Assembly: GCF_042242105.1 (NCBI RefSeq)
Contig: NC_092026.1
Span: 18,392,691 to 18,456,690, forward strand
Direction of reading: 5' to 3'
DNA: 64,000 bases
Origin: Pempheris klunzingeri
Taxonomy: Eukaryota; Chordata; Actinopteri; Acropomatiformes; Pempheridae
This document shows positions 12,226-25,245 of the stretch, one piece after another. The position numbers and the translations under genes are program-made. A model generated the notes under the pieces. That model did not search any database and had not been told where the DNA came from. It saw only the letters and a program-made list of their open reading frames with translations. Every line of letters begins with the position of its first letter. Position 1 is the first letter of the stretch.

Positions 12226-13656
12226 ACAATGGCAACACTTCCTTTTTGGCCTAATAGGCAGGGAGCCCCAGCTATTGTGGCCTGATTAGGGCTCCCATTC
12301 AAGCTCTCTGGGATTTCTAATTGCGAGGCCTTGTGCGGCGAACTCCCCCTCACTTCCCACCCTGCTACACTCCCCTCACGACTACTGTAAGACTTAATGA
12401 GACACAATTAGTGCCCCCTAGGAGTCCTACAGCGAGCCAATCACAAAGAGAGACAAAGACCCCCAGTGAATGGCCACTCAGCGGAAAAAGAGACAGAAAG
12501 AGGGAGCAGGAGGGAGGGGAGAATCACAAGCTCTCCTTGTCCAGAGAAAGCACAGAGAGGAGCGGGTTTTTTTGGAGAAATATAAATGTTTTTATTTAAT
12601 GCCGGCTCATAATTAGGCCCCTGAGAGGGAAAGGGAGAGCCAAAGGAGTGGAGAGGGTGGGGAGTTCAATAGGGAAAAAGGCCTGTAGGTACAAAAGACC
12701 AAGAATGACATGTTAGACGTTCGAAGGAGGAGGAGAGGGAAGGAGGTGGAGGAAGAGGGAGGGAAAAGGAGAAAAGAAGAGGGGACAAATAGATACGGAG
12801 GTGAAAAAACACAGAGGCAGAAAAAAAAAAAGAACAAAACCAAGTGGAAAAACTTGACAGGACTTTCCTCTTTTCTTCTCTTTATTTAGCTTTCTGAGCC
12901 TATTTGGCGTGGGAAATAGCCTGACATTGAATGATGCGTGCCAGGCGGAGTGAAAAGCCAAGGCAGTCACTGTGTTTCGCAGGTTTTGCACTTCACATTT
13001 GGCTGAAGAGGTGAAATATTCCTCCATTTGAGGAGCTTATTCTGCCAAAACTGTGTGGGAAGTAATATAACAGGGACTACAAAAGTTTGGATTTAGAGAG
13101 AGCCACAATAAAGGACAAGAAAGGCACGGCTCGCAGACGGCTCTTGACTGTATGGGAACATTACTGTATTATTCCTCTAGAACAGTACAGATATTATTTC
13201 AAGCAGTCATGTCTGGGGATTTTGAAGCGTTCTCATGGAAAGGGGAGTTTATTGTGAAAGCTGAGAGCCCATGTTGTTCGCAGACAAGGAATATCTGAGA
13301 GAACAGATATCAGTGACCAAATAAAGACGACATGTCAATCACTTCTCTTGAGAAAAGCTGCATTCTTGGATGAATTCAGCGCGTGGTACAATACTCACCC
13401 AGCAGGAGCGATGGCAGGTGTGACCAGACAGACAAAAAAAAGAATAAATAATGAAAATAAAAGGTTTTTAAAGATGTCTGAATTAATTTTCTCAAGATGC
13501 ACTTGTGGACAAAAAGCACTGCATAACTGTTTGGAAAAACCCAACTGCACAATCTTTGTCATTTAGAAAGAATTTAATCTCTGAAAATCTCAGTCACACT
13601 GCTTTGTCTTGGTTAAACAACCAGACAACAATGTGAGTGCATGTTTGGCCTGCACA

Positions 13657-13669
13657 CACACAGACACAC

Positions 13670-13721
<52 letters not shown>

Positions 13722-13738
13722 ACAGACACAGACACACA
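13657..13738. repeat. (CA)n microsatellite, interrupted
   Basis: A CA run of about 80 bp with several CAGA and CGCA interruptions. Confidence 0.9.
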
Positions 13739-15055
13739 TTAACAGAGATAAATATAAATAACTCACCTCTTAAGCACAAAATCAGGTTAATAAACCAGGA
13801 AATGCTGTGAAAGAGACATTTTGTACGTACTGAAGAATACAATACAGTCAAACATGATTTTTCTTTATCTTTGTGGTACAACCGGGGCTCTAATTATTCC
13901 AGTAAGAATCTGACCCACAGTCTCTCCGTGTATTTCTAGAGTTCATTCTTGCCAGCTGCATGGATGAATAAATGACCATTCAGCCAAACAGCATGTGAGC
14001 AAATCAGCATTAAATGAGAGTCCAAAGTGAACATCCTGCCATTCAACGGCGGTGCGTGGTTGGATGTTGTTAAACGGGCAGTTCAATGTCAAATAACAAT
14101 AAATATCAATCAAACTGATGTAAAATGTATCGGTAATGGCACTGTTTGAGGGCCCTCCTGGACACGTGGGTTGTTAAAGCTACGGCAAAATAACTAAAAA
14201 TCCATCAGATCCCCCTTTTTTCACATCTCTCCCGCTCACTCTTGCACACCAGGTGCCAAATATCCAGCCGGAACGCCGCCCTTTCTGTAAATGTGCCGTC
14301 ATGTCTGAATGAAGCCGTACAGATTATTAATGTAAAAGTAGTCGCCTACGTCCAAACGACAAAATGCAATCACCTGCATGGAGGAAGGATGTTACGTATT
14401 CCGTGTCTGACAGGGGCTTTAGATTCCTTCTTGTCCGTAATGTTCAGGTGTCGTCAAACTGTGGTAAATGCGACTCAGCCACAGTGTGAGGAGCATCCCG
14501 CATGGAGAGATGATGCCTCTAAAATCTATTAGAGACAGGATGCTGCAGCTGATTGGGCTGCATTGGAACTGCATCACCAACAAGACCTTTTGTCAGACTA
14601 CTAGTGTGGACAGACAAATACGTGCATAACCACTCTTTAGTTTTGATTTGTTTTCTATTAAAGATTTGTTATTCTGTTGGTCTGAATGAAAAAGGAAACT
14701 TTACATGTGTCATGTTGTGCAAAGGCATCAAAACCAAAGTAGCAGCATTCTAACCAGTCGACCTTGTTAATAGTTTGGTAGTATTTCATGTCACAGTCCA
14801 AACAAGCAAGAGACGCTGCAGAGAAGTTCAGCTCAGTACTGCAGCCACCATCAGAAAGTTAAAGGGAAGTTCATTAAATACATACAGTGTTCCCTGGATT
14901 TCTCTTTCCTCACATCTCATCCTAATGTCCTAAGATGGAAAGATGGAGGACATGAGGAAAAGAATTAAGTACAGGAAACAAACAACATTTAAGACAAATG
15001 AGACACACATTTCTCGTTTGTTGAATTAAAACTCCAATCTGCAGCATCACTCTCA

Positions 15056-15056
<1 letters not shown>

Positions 15057-15116
<60 letters not shown>
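15057..15116. repeat. (CA)n microsatellite
   Basis: A nearly pure CA run of 60 bp with one AAA interruption near its right end. Confidence 0.9.
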
Positions 15117-18100
15117 TGCTTTGGCCCCATGTTCCTTTCAGAGTGTGCAGCCTCTCAGCTACTGACTGAACCCCCTTTGTTCGGCAGTGACCCTCTTAAG
15201 CGCAGGTTGAAGCCTGCAGCCATTCCACTTTGGATTTGGACCCTATCGCGTGTCACACGGCTAAGTCGACCAGGACCGGGCCTCTTCACTCAGACACACG
15301 GCAACAAGTATCCATTCACGTTACAATGAATGCTGGAGCAGGGTTTAAGCTTAGAACGACTAGATCACCAAAGTTACAGTATGAGCAACCATTGACGGCT
15401 GCATCATCGCAGTCAAAGATGCAAAAAAAAAAATCATGTTTGCATGTTTTTCATGTATTTTCAGTCCTGTTTCCTAGAAATTCTGTTTATATACAACTAC
15501 TTTGCAACAACAGACACGTTTTGAGGGAAACATAATGCCAACTGAATTAGATTTTCAGTTAGCATAATGAGGAAATGTTGTTGCCATACCTGGCAAGTCA
15601 GAAAATTTTAATACTGACCATACCAGTAAAATGTTCACTGGCAACATATTTCTTTTTTTTTTTTCCAGGAAAATAATGTTTCTCTGTTTTAATGTGTTTT
15701 CTTGCTGATACTTAACTATAGACCAGATTGTGGATGTGAACTTTGGACATCAGTGTCACAGTACTGCACTTATCCCCCACCAGCCACACTGACCACTTTC
15801 CTGTGTGTCCACAGTGTTTCATAATCCAGCTAGCTATCATGTTTGCCAATAAAACACAATAACAAAAACTATTTAGTAATATATTAATGTAATATATAAA
15901 GTAATTAGTCCTGTTGTGACCCTGGACACCACATTTTACATCCACACCACGAACGCTACGTATGCTTAGCTTAGTGCTAAATAACTATTTATTCACTGTT
16001 TCCCAGTAACTGTGCTGAAATTATCCCCGTGAGATATCCAATAACGTGAACTCTTGTAAATTCTAACAATCGTAGCCATTCCCACTGTTAACATGACACA
16101 AACATGGCCATACATCAGGAAAAAGGGCCGTGGTGGTTGACATAGCTGCTCTGTAATCTGATTACAGCTAAATTTTAAATTGCTTGCCAGAGCGTTTTTT
16201 CTTTTTTTTTTCTCATTAATTTTACCTCACTCACTGATGTTGCTTAGACTGGCTGACATTATATCCTGCACATTTGAAATCAGTGTCCTGACATCTGTTT
16301 GTGAAGTGTTTCAATTTCAATATATGCCACATATTACATTTTTAGGTTTATGTTGTCTACATGTTTTATTCATCTAATTCAATTCATTCAAGTCTGATTC
16401 ATGTCATGAAGTCCACGAGGAAGGTTGCTATACTGGGACGTAACCAGTGAATGAAAATCATTGAATTTAATCGATGTTGTACTTTGAAAAGAATCAAATA
16501 AAAATTCTTCTGTCAGAAATATGAAGATCTCTCCTCAGGTGTCAAGATGACGCCATATAATGCAACACGATCCCTGATTCAAGTTCATTTGCACTGGAAA
16601 CAAGTGAACTTATCTCACCTCATTGGCAGATTTTTTAAAGAGTGAGTATCAAAGACCTGTTGAGATAGTTTATTTTTGGAGCTTCCTTTAACGTCTGCCT
16701 TCATACAACTGTCAGCCTGTTGCTGCTGGAACAACACCGTCTGACATGTACAAAGTGGAATGTGTCTTTGTCAGTTTCAAGTGGCTCTCTGTTGGTTTCA
16801 TCAGCTTAATCAGGTCCAACTGTGACTTAGATTGACAGGTCATATGTCAAACGTGGATGTTTCACAAAGCAGCGCATATTTCCAGGAGTTCCTTTTCAAC
16901 CTCTCCTTATTTATCCAGGAAAAGTTTGCTAATCCCTTATGCGTCTTTCATTGCCCCAATTCTCATTCAGCTCCACACATTCTTATCCGGGAGCAGCTCA
17001 GTGCCACAACAAAGATGTCAAGAGCAAGTCTGAAAGCAGCTAATCATATGTACCTACATTATGGTTAATACATAATTTTATCTGTAGTGAAATGTATGAT
17101 TTGACTATATTTCTACACCTCTTATTGTAGGCTTTGTATGACCGCTGTTTTAAAACGTGGCCAGAGTTTTTGTGTTACTTGACTTCTGTTTCATTTTGTT
17201 TATGTGCCTTAATTTATTCTTTTTGTAAAGAGGCACTTCACTCATTTTACACAACAAGATCCAATTATTTGTGTTCCCCCTTGCTCCAATTCACATATAC
17301 GTATACTGTAGCATCCAGCCAAGTTTGAGTGTAAACTGTGAACCACCTTTTGAAAGAAACATATAATTGAAACATAAAAAAAATATTGTAGGAAAGACAA
17401 TGACAGCAATTGAAAAATGGGGAAAGTGGAGTGAAAATAGTGAGAATGCTAGAAGTTGCTGCTACTCCGCTCACTGATTCAAACCAGTGAGCCACCAATG
17501 CCAACCTGAAAGCCTCGGGCTTGAATTCATACCTCTAGCTGGACAGTAATTGGACAGTAAATTGTTTGAAAACAGAGACGTTAAACACAACCTTTACTTT
17601 TCCCATTTAAAAAGTTTCCACAAACTAATAACTGCTGGAATATTAATGTTAAACAGACCATACAGAATGTTTTTTTCTCTGTATTCAAATAACACAGATT
17701 ATTGCTTTAAATTGCTGCAAAATAAAGTAATTCTATTTGCACATTGTCACGATATTTGTTTCCCATATCATACTTTTATACTCTCAGAAGCCCCGAACAC
17801 TTTCATCATCGCCGTCTTTGATTGTTGTCTACAAGTGTCAGTCCAATGTAATGTAGTAAACATTATAAGAAAACATTAAAAAAGTCTGAATGATTATTGA
17901 CTACAAGCCCGTAATCATTATCCAGAAGAGCATTACTGTCAAGTAGGTTTGGCAGGGAGGCGATCAGGTGGTCATATGATGCAGATGAATTATTATATTG
18001 ATTTATTTAAATTATAGATGTAATGACGTTTTATGCTTTTACTTACTGTGAACAGATTGGTCTCGTTCAGGTGAACCACGAAGGCCGTGCAAAAACCTGC

Positions 18101-19839
18101 GACACACTAACAAAAATCAGACCACATCAAATTGAATATAAGAATTATCTTTCATGATTTCCTCTTTTTCGGCTTCATGTGGATACAATTTGTTTTCATC
18201 TGACAGCAGCAAAAAAAGGCCTAGAGCCACTCTGAGGATCAATCTTTGCTTTGACTGAGAATGATGTCCTTTAAGCAGACAGATGCAGTAGGCCTACACA
18301 TGACAAAATGTTACTGTCACATGTCACTCTGTCACTTTGGCTCCAGAAGTCTCACTTGATCCTCTAAAAAACAAAAAAAAATTTTTAAACAAATCAAATC
18401 TTTTAAAAGGACAGTTGAGTGTTTTCCAGACTACAGATTGGATTCTCTATAGGATAGGAGTCTTGATTATTGAATTTCTGGAAATGTTCTTGCTCCTCAT
18501 TTAAAGCCACATTTAAAGTGGCTCAAAACAGTTTATGACAGATTGCTCTTCTACAGAAATGATTCAGTATTTTAAATCTTTAAATCCCAGTCATCAGATC
18601 AGCCATTGGTTTTGTTGAGATTGTAAAACATTTACCAGTCTACCCTTCCGCGTTCCAAACAATTCATTATATGATACTGTCACCTCTTTGCTCTCACAGT
18701 TCAATCAAAGAGATAAGACAGATAATGTTTGAATCCTGTGGAACTTTTTATTAACCAGTGTCCCCAGTCCTTTTATGAGGTGTTTCTTTATCTTTATATC
18801 CTCAATACAAAATCTTTCAGGGTTGAGCTCACATAAGCTGTTGTGCAAAGCAGTTCATGTGTACAATAAGTGTCAAGGAAGAAGTTAATTTTGAAAATAG
18901 TGAAAGAGAAAATAAAGTTTTTATGATAATAACAATATTTATTGAGATAATAAACCTTGGCTGACAAGACCTAGTCACACTTTCTGTGATTGACTGTCAG
19001 TACAAAAAACAAATATACCCTCATAAATGTGGGTTTATTGTAGTTCACACCTCCAGACACGTGGTACTGTCTCATTGCAGGTTCTGTTAGACATTTTATC
19101 AACAGATTACGATTCACATTGCACCCATTTGTTAATGTTAAATCAGCAAATGTTATAGTAACACCACCTTGGCCTGGCAGTGTACAAACTCTTTTAAACT
19201 GACTCAGAGAAAAGAATAATGAAACAGATTTTCTCTGATGGTGATATTTTAACTTGTGCTCTGCTGTAGAAATGTTACAATAGGTGACTCCATACTGTAA
19301 ACATGCTGGAGTTTCTCAAGTATTTATTTTAATAGACAACTTCAGTACATTCAGCAGGTTACTGAAATGGCTGTTTGCAATGCACAAGATTCAAACTGCT
19401 TCCAGCCAATAGGCTCCCTTGATGAAATCTTACAATACAAAGGTCATAAGTATATAGCACTAACACTGGTTCAAAGGTCGTCCCATTCCCCTCTTTGCCA
19501 TACAGTTTGAACGATACAGTGGACGTTGTTTCAGAAATCTGTGTTTGCTTCTCACTGGCCAGATTTAGCTGCTACACACATGCTACTGCGTAATGCACGA
19601 TAAACAGTGAAAATGATGTGCCACCTTACAGATTTATTTGGATATAATTTGTGTTTTAGGTCTTAAATGCAATAAAACTGCTAAAAACATTTGATGTCTT
19701 AAGAGGTGATGGAGGAACCTTTATGAGTAACTCTTGTGGCTTTATGCACGTGTGGTCTCCCAGTCGCAAAGGCAACATCGCATCATATTGACATCCTGCC
19801 ATAAAAACTCCTTTATGGTCACAGTAAATGGGCTGCACC

Positions 19840-20090
19840 TACATACCACTTTTCTACCTTAATGGACAAAGTGCTTTACAAGTTTGCCTCTGATATTCAC
19901 ACACACTCACTCATGCACATACTCCGTGAGCTGTCATGCAAGGCACTGGCCTGCCCATCAGCAGCAGCTTGGGGTTCGGCGTCTTGCTCAAGGGCACGAC
20001 GGCACGTGGACACGTGGAACCGTGCATCAACCCACTATCCCTGTGATCAATCTGCTCTACCTACTGAGCCACAGCCACTGAATGTATGGG
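19840..20090. repeat. Degraded dispersed repeat, family B (teleost type)
   Basis: The stretch contains in order 'ggacaaagtgctttacaag', a 'cagcagcttggggttcggcg' block followed by 'tcttgctcaagggcacgacg', and 'ctctacctactgagccacag'. These phrases occur together in an abundant short interspersed repeat of teleost genomes as I remember it. The end resembles the reverse of a tRNA A-box region, so a tRNA-derived SINE origin is possible but not shown. Confidence 0.6.
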
Positions 20091-20879
20091 TGTACGTGTC
20101 TGAATTAGATGCTAATGCTGTAATTTCTTAAAGTATTGTACAGGACAATACAATGATTGTAATTAATGTGACTAATTTGTGATCGCAAATCAAAGAGTTT
20201 ACCTCTGATAACTTGCATAGTTCTGTAGAATTGCCCTCATTTACTCTAATTCCCCCTCTCTTTTACACCTCACTTTTATGTTCTCTATCATCCGCATCCC
20301 CTCCTCTGTATCTCCTCCACTCCCTCAGTAGTTCACCTTTCTCCCTCCTGCATCTTTCCCTGTCTCACCCACTCTTTCTCTATGCTCCCCCTCCTCCCTC
20401 TTGCCTCTTTCTCTCCCCCTCCTTCATTTGGCTGAAGCTAAATGTCTTGTGTGAGATAACATCGCAGTAGGAAATTCCGCCTGTGTTGCCAGACTGCTCA
20501 GTTTTCTCCCCAGGGCTGGCAACAATGTGCGTCCTTCATAAGTGCCTCTGCAGCGCTCAGGATCTCCACTCATCCCCTGTGAGCCCGGTCAAAAGACCCG
20601 CCGGCGAAACCCAACGCTGCACTCTTACCTCCACACCAGAGCCACAGCAGCTAGCCAGTGGGATTACAGGAAAGACACTAAAAAGTCCGGCCTACCATCT
20701 CACATTTACTTACAAGACCTCAAGTATGTGTAGATACCATTAGTGTAAATAGCCATTCAGTCCAAAATCTCTTCAAACAGGGCTAGTTCAGGATGACCCC
20801 AACACTCTACTATCACCAGCCAAGTAATATCCCAGCACATAATCCCCTGTAAAACTACAACCTATAGGGGGAGGGGATA

Positions 20880-21013
20880 TTTTTACCACCGGACACAGCT
20901 TGTTTCCAGTCTTTGTGCTAAGCTAATCAGCTGCCATGATGGGGATTCTTCCCATCTAACTCTCAGCAAGAAAAAAATAAGAGCTTTTCCTTTTTTGTCA
21001 AACTACTCCTTTA
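20880..21013 (+). repeat. Degraded dispersed repeat, family C (teleost type)
   Basis: The order 'cttgtttccagtctttgtgc', 'taagctaatcagctgcc', 'atctaactctcagcaagaaa', 'aaactactcctttaa' is the tail of a repeat that I recognise as frequent in percomorph fish. The class is unknown to me. Confidence 0.5.
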
Positions 21014-24000
21014 ACCCTTTATAGGGCACTCATTGAAATACTTAGAAATTCAACCCTAGACCATTACTGGTGGTCATTACAAGACTTTTCTACTTTTGTG
21101 AGTTTTTAAAAGAAAACATTTAATTTTATGGTGAAAATCAGGGTCAATGAAGAACCATTTAAGGTTTCTTGCGGGTCTGTCATGTAGCCTGATTGTCGCT
21201 GATTGGCTTGGAGGAATCTTGTAGTTCTACTGCCTCATGGTGAGGCAAGGGGCGGCAGTTTGAACTCCCACTTAAGTTACCAAATATGGTTCCTTGCCCA
21301 ATAAAGGGTTAACATCATAGACTCTCAATAGAATCTCATTTATCAGCGTAGAAGCACAATGTCCGAGAGAATTCACCAATTCTAGAGGTTTATTTTATGA
21401 CCATCAGCTTAAAGCTTTAAGTTTCTAAAAACTGATACATTTTCTGACATTTGTTTGGTTTACAGGATGGTTCCAGAATTACTGATACTGAGCCTGAGTT
21501 TGCTTATATGGAGAAAAAAGCCTGTAAGAAGTGCAAATCACAGCAGCGCATGTAACTGAATTTTAAGCTCTGTGACTGGATATTTTGTACTAAAATCCAC
21601 TTTGCAAATCATAGTTGACTCTCATTTTTTATGTAAGCTGAAGCATGTTATTAATCAAAGAGCCAGATATTTTCTGATGCAGTTGCTCATGATTCGACAG
21701 AGAGAGAGTTGTGCCCAAATAAGCCTTGGAAGTGCTCCAACTGCCAGTCCGTTAACATTGACACCTCTCACTTAGGAACCGTATATGGACCGATAATATC
21801 ACTGAAGAGCTCAATACTTAGAACAAGTAAGCTCATTGTTTTTTAGTTAATCTTTGACCATGTTTGTGAGTGTTTTTATGGGTTTTTAAAAAAGTTATGG
21901 CTCAGTAAGCAGTTAACCTGATGAAATTGTGAGTTTTATTTGAAGCATGCCACGACTATGTGCTTCAGGTCAGTTACTTCAGGAGGCATTTTCAAGAAAT
22001 AGACATCTATAGTCACACTCATCTTCACTCAGGGGGTTACCATTTGTTTGGTCAGTGGTTCTGAACACCTTTACACTCTTGGAGAACGAGTTTGTGGTTA
22101 AGACGTATTACGCTTGATGATGCATCATAAAAACAGACCTCTCTTGTCAAGCTTCTGCATTGTGATTCATTGAGCAGGTGAAGAAATAGTCAGAGACAAA
22201 AAGTTGAAAAATGTTTTTTAAACACTTGCCTGCAGAAGTAAACCCCCCTGGGGACAAATCTATGTGTTTGTTTTGAAAGGCACTCCTGAGAATTTAAGCC
22301 CACAGCAATTTCTGGCAAATGCACAAAAGTTGGAGATGCTCAAAGACATGGTGCTCTCCTGTAAGCCTTCAATTGTGTTTTCATAGACAGAGGCTAAAGC
22401 TGGTGCTCAGTGAGCCAAACAGATTTATCTCTTACAGCTATGTAATATGGCATATCATAAGATCATACAGCGCAGCAGTCAGTTTACCTTCCAAATGGCT
22501 TCTACAGTGTCTGTTGTCTGTCCATGAAGGGCCAAGAAAGCTCTGAGCCTACATCATTTTAACAGGCCGTGTCAAATAGTATTTATCTATTTCCTGCAAT
22601 GTAAACATTGATTTAAATCCCTGTAGTCTTTTTATAGCCCTCACTGAGGAGCTCCACAACACAATCCGTTACCACAGTAACTAAACAGTTACCTTCAGCT
22701 TCCAGAGATTAGTGGGTTGTTGTCTGGGCAGGACAAGATGTTTGTGCGCTGTATGGTACAAAAATATTTATGTATTTAGGGTTGTGTCTCTAAATTTGGA
22801 ACGTCTGCGCCATAAGCGCTCAAGGCTCTTTGGCAGAGAGGAAAGGAGTGTCTCTGTGTCAACGTCTGTGACCTTTGGAGCTGAGTTGAGGGGCCAAACT
22901 CTGTTCTTTACGCTGCCAAAAAAAAAAAAAAAAGAAAGAGTCCTTTGAAAAAACAGCAGATAGTTTGAAGAAAAGCACATTAAGCTTTCCTAACCACTTG
23001 CAACAGAGCCATTGGCAGTGCGCTGCAGGTGGTTGGCAACAACATTGCACAGTTTCAATGTCCGACATTTTCTTTAATCAAGAACATTTTTCCAGTACAA
23101 ATCATATCAGTCAATGGATTTCAATCAATCAAGTTATGTTATCTTGATTGAAAAAGGTAGAGTTAGACTGCAATCAGGGGAAATTACTGCCCTCATTTGC
23201 AGACTAAATGCCATTAGTCAACCATACAGACTGACATTTGTATGGGCGTCTGAACATTCACAGCCATCCCCTCTTGGGTTGGTTAGTCTTTGACAGCCCT
23301 ATCTCACAAATGAGGCCTCTTGCAGCTGCAATGCTTGTCAGCGACGCACTAAACGCATCTGTTGTCGACTTATTTGAGGTGAGATAAGGTTAATTATGCC
23401 CTGGCGTGGGCTTTATCATCGCTGAGTGACATACCTGCAGTTGCTACAGAGGCTGCACTTCCAGGCCTTTAGGAATGCCACTCAGTAGATGTAGTTTAGA
23501 GTCGACTAGTTATTAAGAGATGAATTGTCATAAAAACATGCTTTGCCTTCACTTGTGATATAATCATTTACTATGACTGTATAATCATTTACTATGACAT
23601 TTACTACAGATTGTAGTACATGTAGTACATGATACAGGTTCAATGATTATTTCAGTATTTACTTAGTTGTGATTGTTGAGGACAGACCTGCACTATGCAA
23701 CAAAATTAGTAACTTTGCTACATGTTTACTGTGACTTCTTACATTATTCTTACCTGCCTGTCACTCATTTAACCCCTCCATCCCTTCTCCCTCCTCACAC
23801 TCACCTTTTCCTCTTTGCACCATCTGATCTCCTTGTCCTTCCTCACTCCCACATCGACCCACATTCACCCCAATGATTCACTCCTGTCTGTTCAGGGGAG
23901 ACGGGAGCACTCTCAGTTTACCGAGAGCCTGTTGCGTGTGTGTGTGCACGTATGGACTAAAGGATTTGGGTTCACAACGGGCGTGGGTGGTTTGAAAGGT

Positions 24001-24208
24001 TGGGCGGAGGCGGCTGCCAGGTTTCGTCTGGGTCAAGGTCAACTCATCACCCTGGTGTGGAATGTATCGATCCTCCAGGTACAAATACATGTATGTACGC
24101 TGCCTTCAGAAAAGCAGCCAACACCCTCCACACTGTCCAAATTTTAAAAGTGAAATGGGAGGAATTCTCAAAATCAGGGCGCAAATTCTTGAATAATGGC
24201 ATAGTTGC

Positions 24209-24253
24209 TTGAGTTTGATATTTAATTTTCAGTAAATGAAATATCAAACTCAA
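24209..24253. repeat. Perfect 15-bp inverted repeat with 15-nt loop
   Basis: The arms TTGAGTTTGATATTT (24209-24223) and AAATATCAAACTCAA (24239-24253) are perfect reverse complements. Confidence 0.85.
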
Positions 24254-24520
24254 ACACAAATAAATGTACATTGTCTCTCCAGTATGTTTTAAGGCTGTGG
24301 ATATTTTCACTTTTTCTACATTTTCTATATACACACTTCCATATATTCAATGAGAATATATACAAATTATCATGCATATAAGCCTTTAAGACTGCCATTA
24401 GTCACACATTTGCATGCATAGGTATATCTGCACACGCGCACATACACACACACACATACAGTCCAAGTAATTGTAGGAAAAGCTGTTACTGAAGGGGCTA
24501 ACATGGGTAAATATTAGCAG

Positions 24521-24565
24521 GGAACACTTGGTGTGTGTGTGTGTGTGTATGCATGTGTGTGAGAG

Positions 24566-24602
<37 letters not shown>
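24521..24602. repeat. (GT)n followed by (GA)n microsatellites
   Basis: GT runs occupy about 24530-24560 and a (GA)n run of about 33 bp occupies 24570-24602. Confidence 0.85.
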
Positions 24603-24607
<5 letters not shown>

Positions 24608-25159
24608 CATGGCTAACTATTTACCCTCGGAGCAGATGTGTGTATTTGTGTGTGGGATGTCTTTTGCAGTGTGTGTGTGGCTGAGTGTTTATTAACCTGT
24701 CTGTACAAATGTGTATGTTAGTCAGATTTTTACCAAATGAGTAAAACGAGGCCACTTAAACCCTCCAGGAAATAAGCAAAGCCTTCAGACTCACACGCTG
24801 CGTACATGTTATTTTAAGCCCAAATTACACATCATCTGATATCCGTCCTAAATGGCTTTTCCAGCTTCACTGCTCCAAGTATCCTGAGGTAGAAGGACAG
24901 CAGTAAAAAGGGGCCAACAGGTTTACCAGCGGTATAAAGAAAGGGAAAAAAAAGACAAGGCCAGTTCCACTAAGATGAGGGAAACCTGCCAAATCCCCAA
25001 TTCCCTGAGAAGGAGAGGACAAGGCCCAGGTACTACAAAGATGCTAGGTTACTTATCTCTTTTTTTAAACATTTGCATTCATGGCATCAGTACTTCAGGG
25101 AAGTTGATCTTCCCAAATGTTCAAGACTCCATTCAATGAAGTAGTGGATGGTGGATGTT

Positions 25160-25245
25160 TTTTGGAGCATTTTGCAACTAAAGAGCCAGATATTTCCCTC
25201 AGGAGTTGGTAGAGACCAAAAACAAAGCTAAAGCACAGTGAATGT
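25160..25245 (-). repeat. Partial dispersed repeat, family A (inverted)
   Basis: Read on the minus strand it gives 'gctttgtttttggtctctac', 'caactcctgagggaaatatc', 'tggctctttagttgc', which parallels 38620-38690. It is truncated at both ends. Confidence 0.55.

Larger units (their letters stand above)
6996..19839. other. Intergenic, no protein gene recognised
   Basis: No convincing coding region is visible. Contents are a dispersed repeat copy (9741-9990), microsatellites at 12177-12224, 13657-13738 and 15057-15116, and two blocks that look like candidate regulatory DNA (about 8700-8910 and 12240-12640). The segment 7044-7082 repeats 5876-5914 with few changes, which is part of the local duplication around the tRNA-Tyr gene. 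The ORFs over CA repeats are artefacts of the repeat. Confidence 0.6.

Noticed and set aside
11837-12407. Open frames with His-Thr runs on the minus strand
   Set aside because: These are read-through of the TG microsatellite, with no coding signal outside it.
20213-20470. Leu/Ser/Pro-rich 85-codon frame on the plus strand
   Set aside because: It arises from a pyrimidine-rich tract (tcccctcctctg-type) and has no coding evidence.
24080-24330. Possible Tc1 or MITE ends ('ctgccttcagaaaagcagcc' ... 'ttttctacattttctata')
   Set aside because: The phrase recalls a Tc1-like terminus, but no matching inverted partner or TA duplication was found. Only the internal hairpin was kept as a finding.
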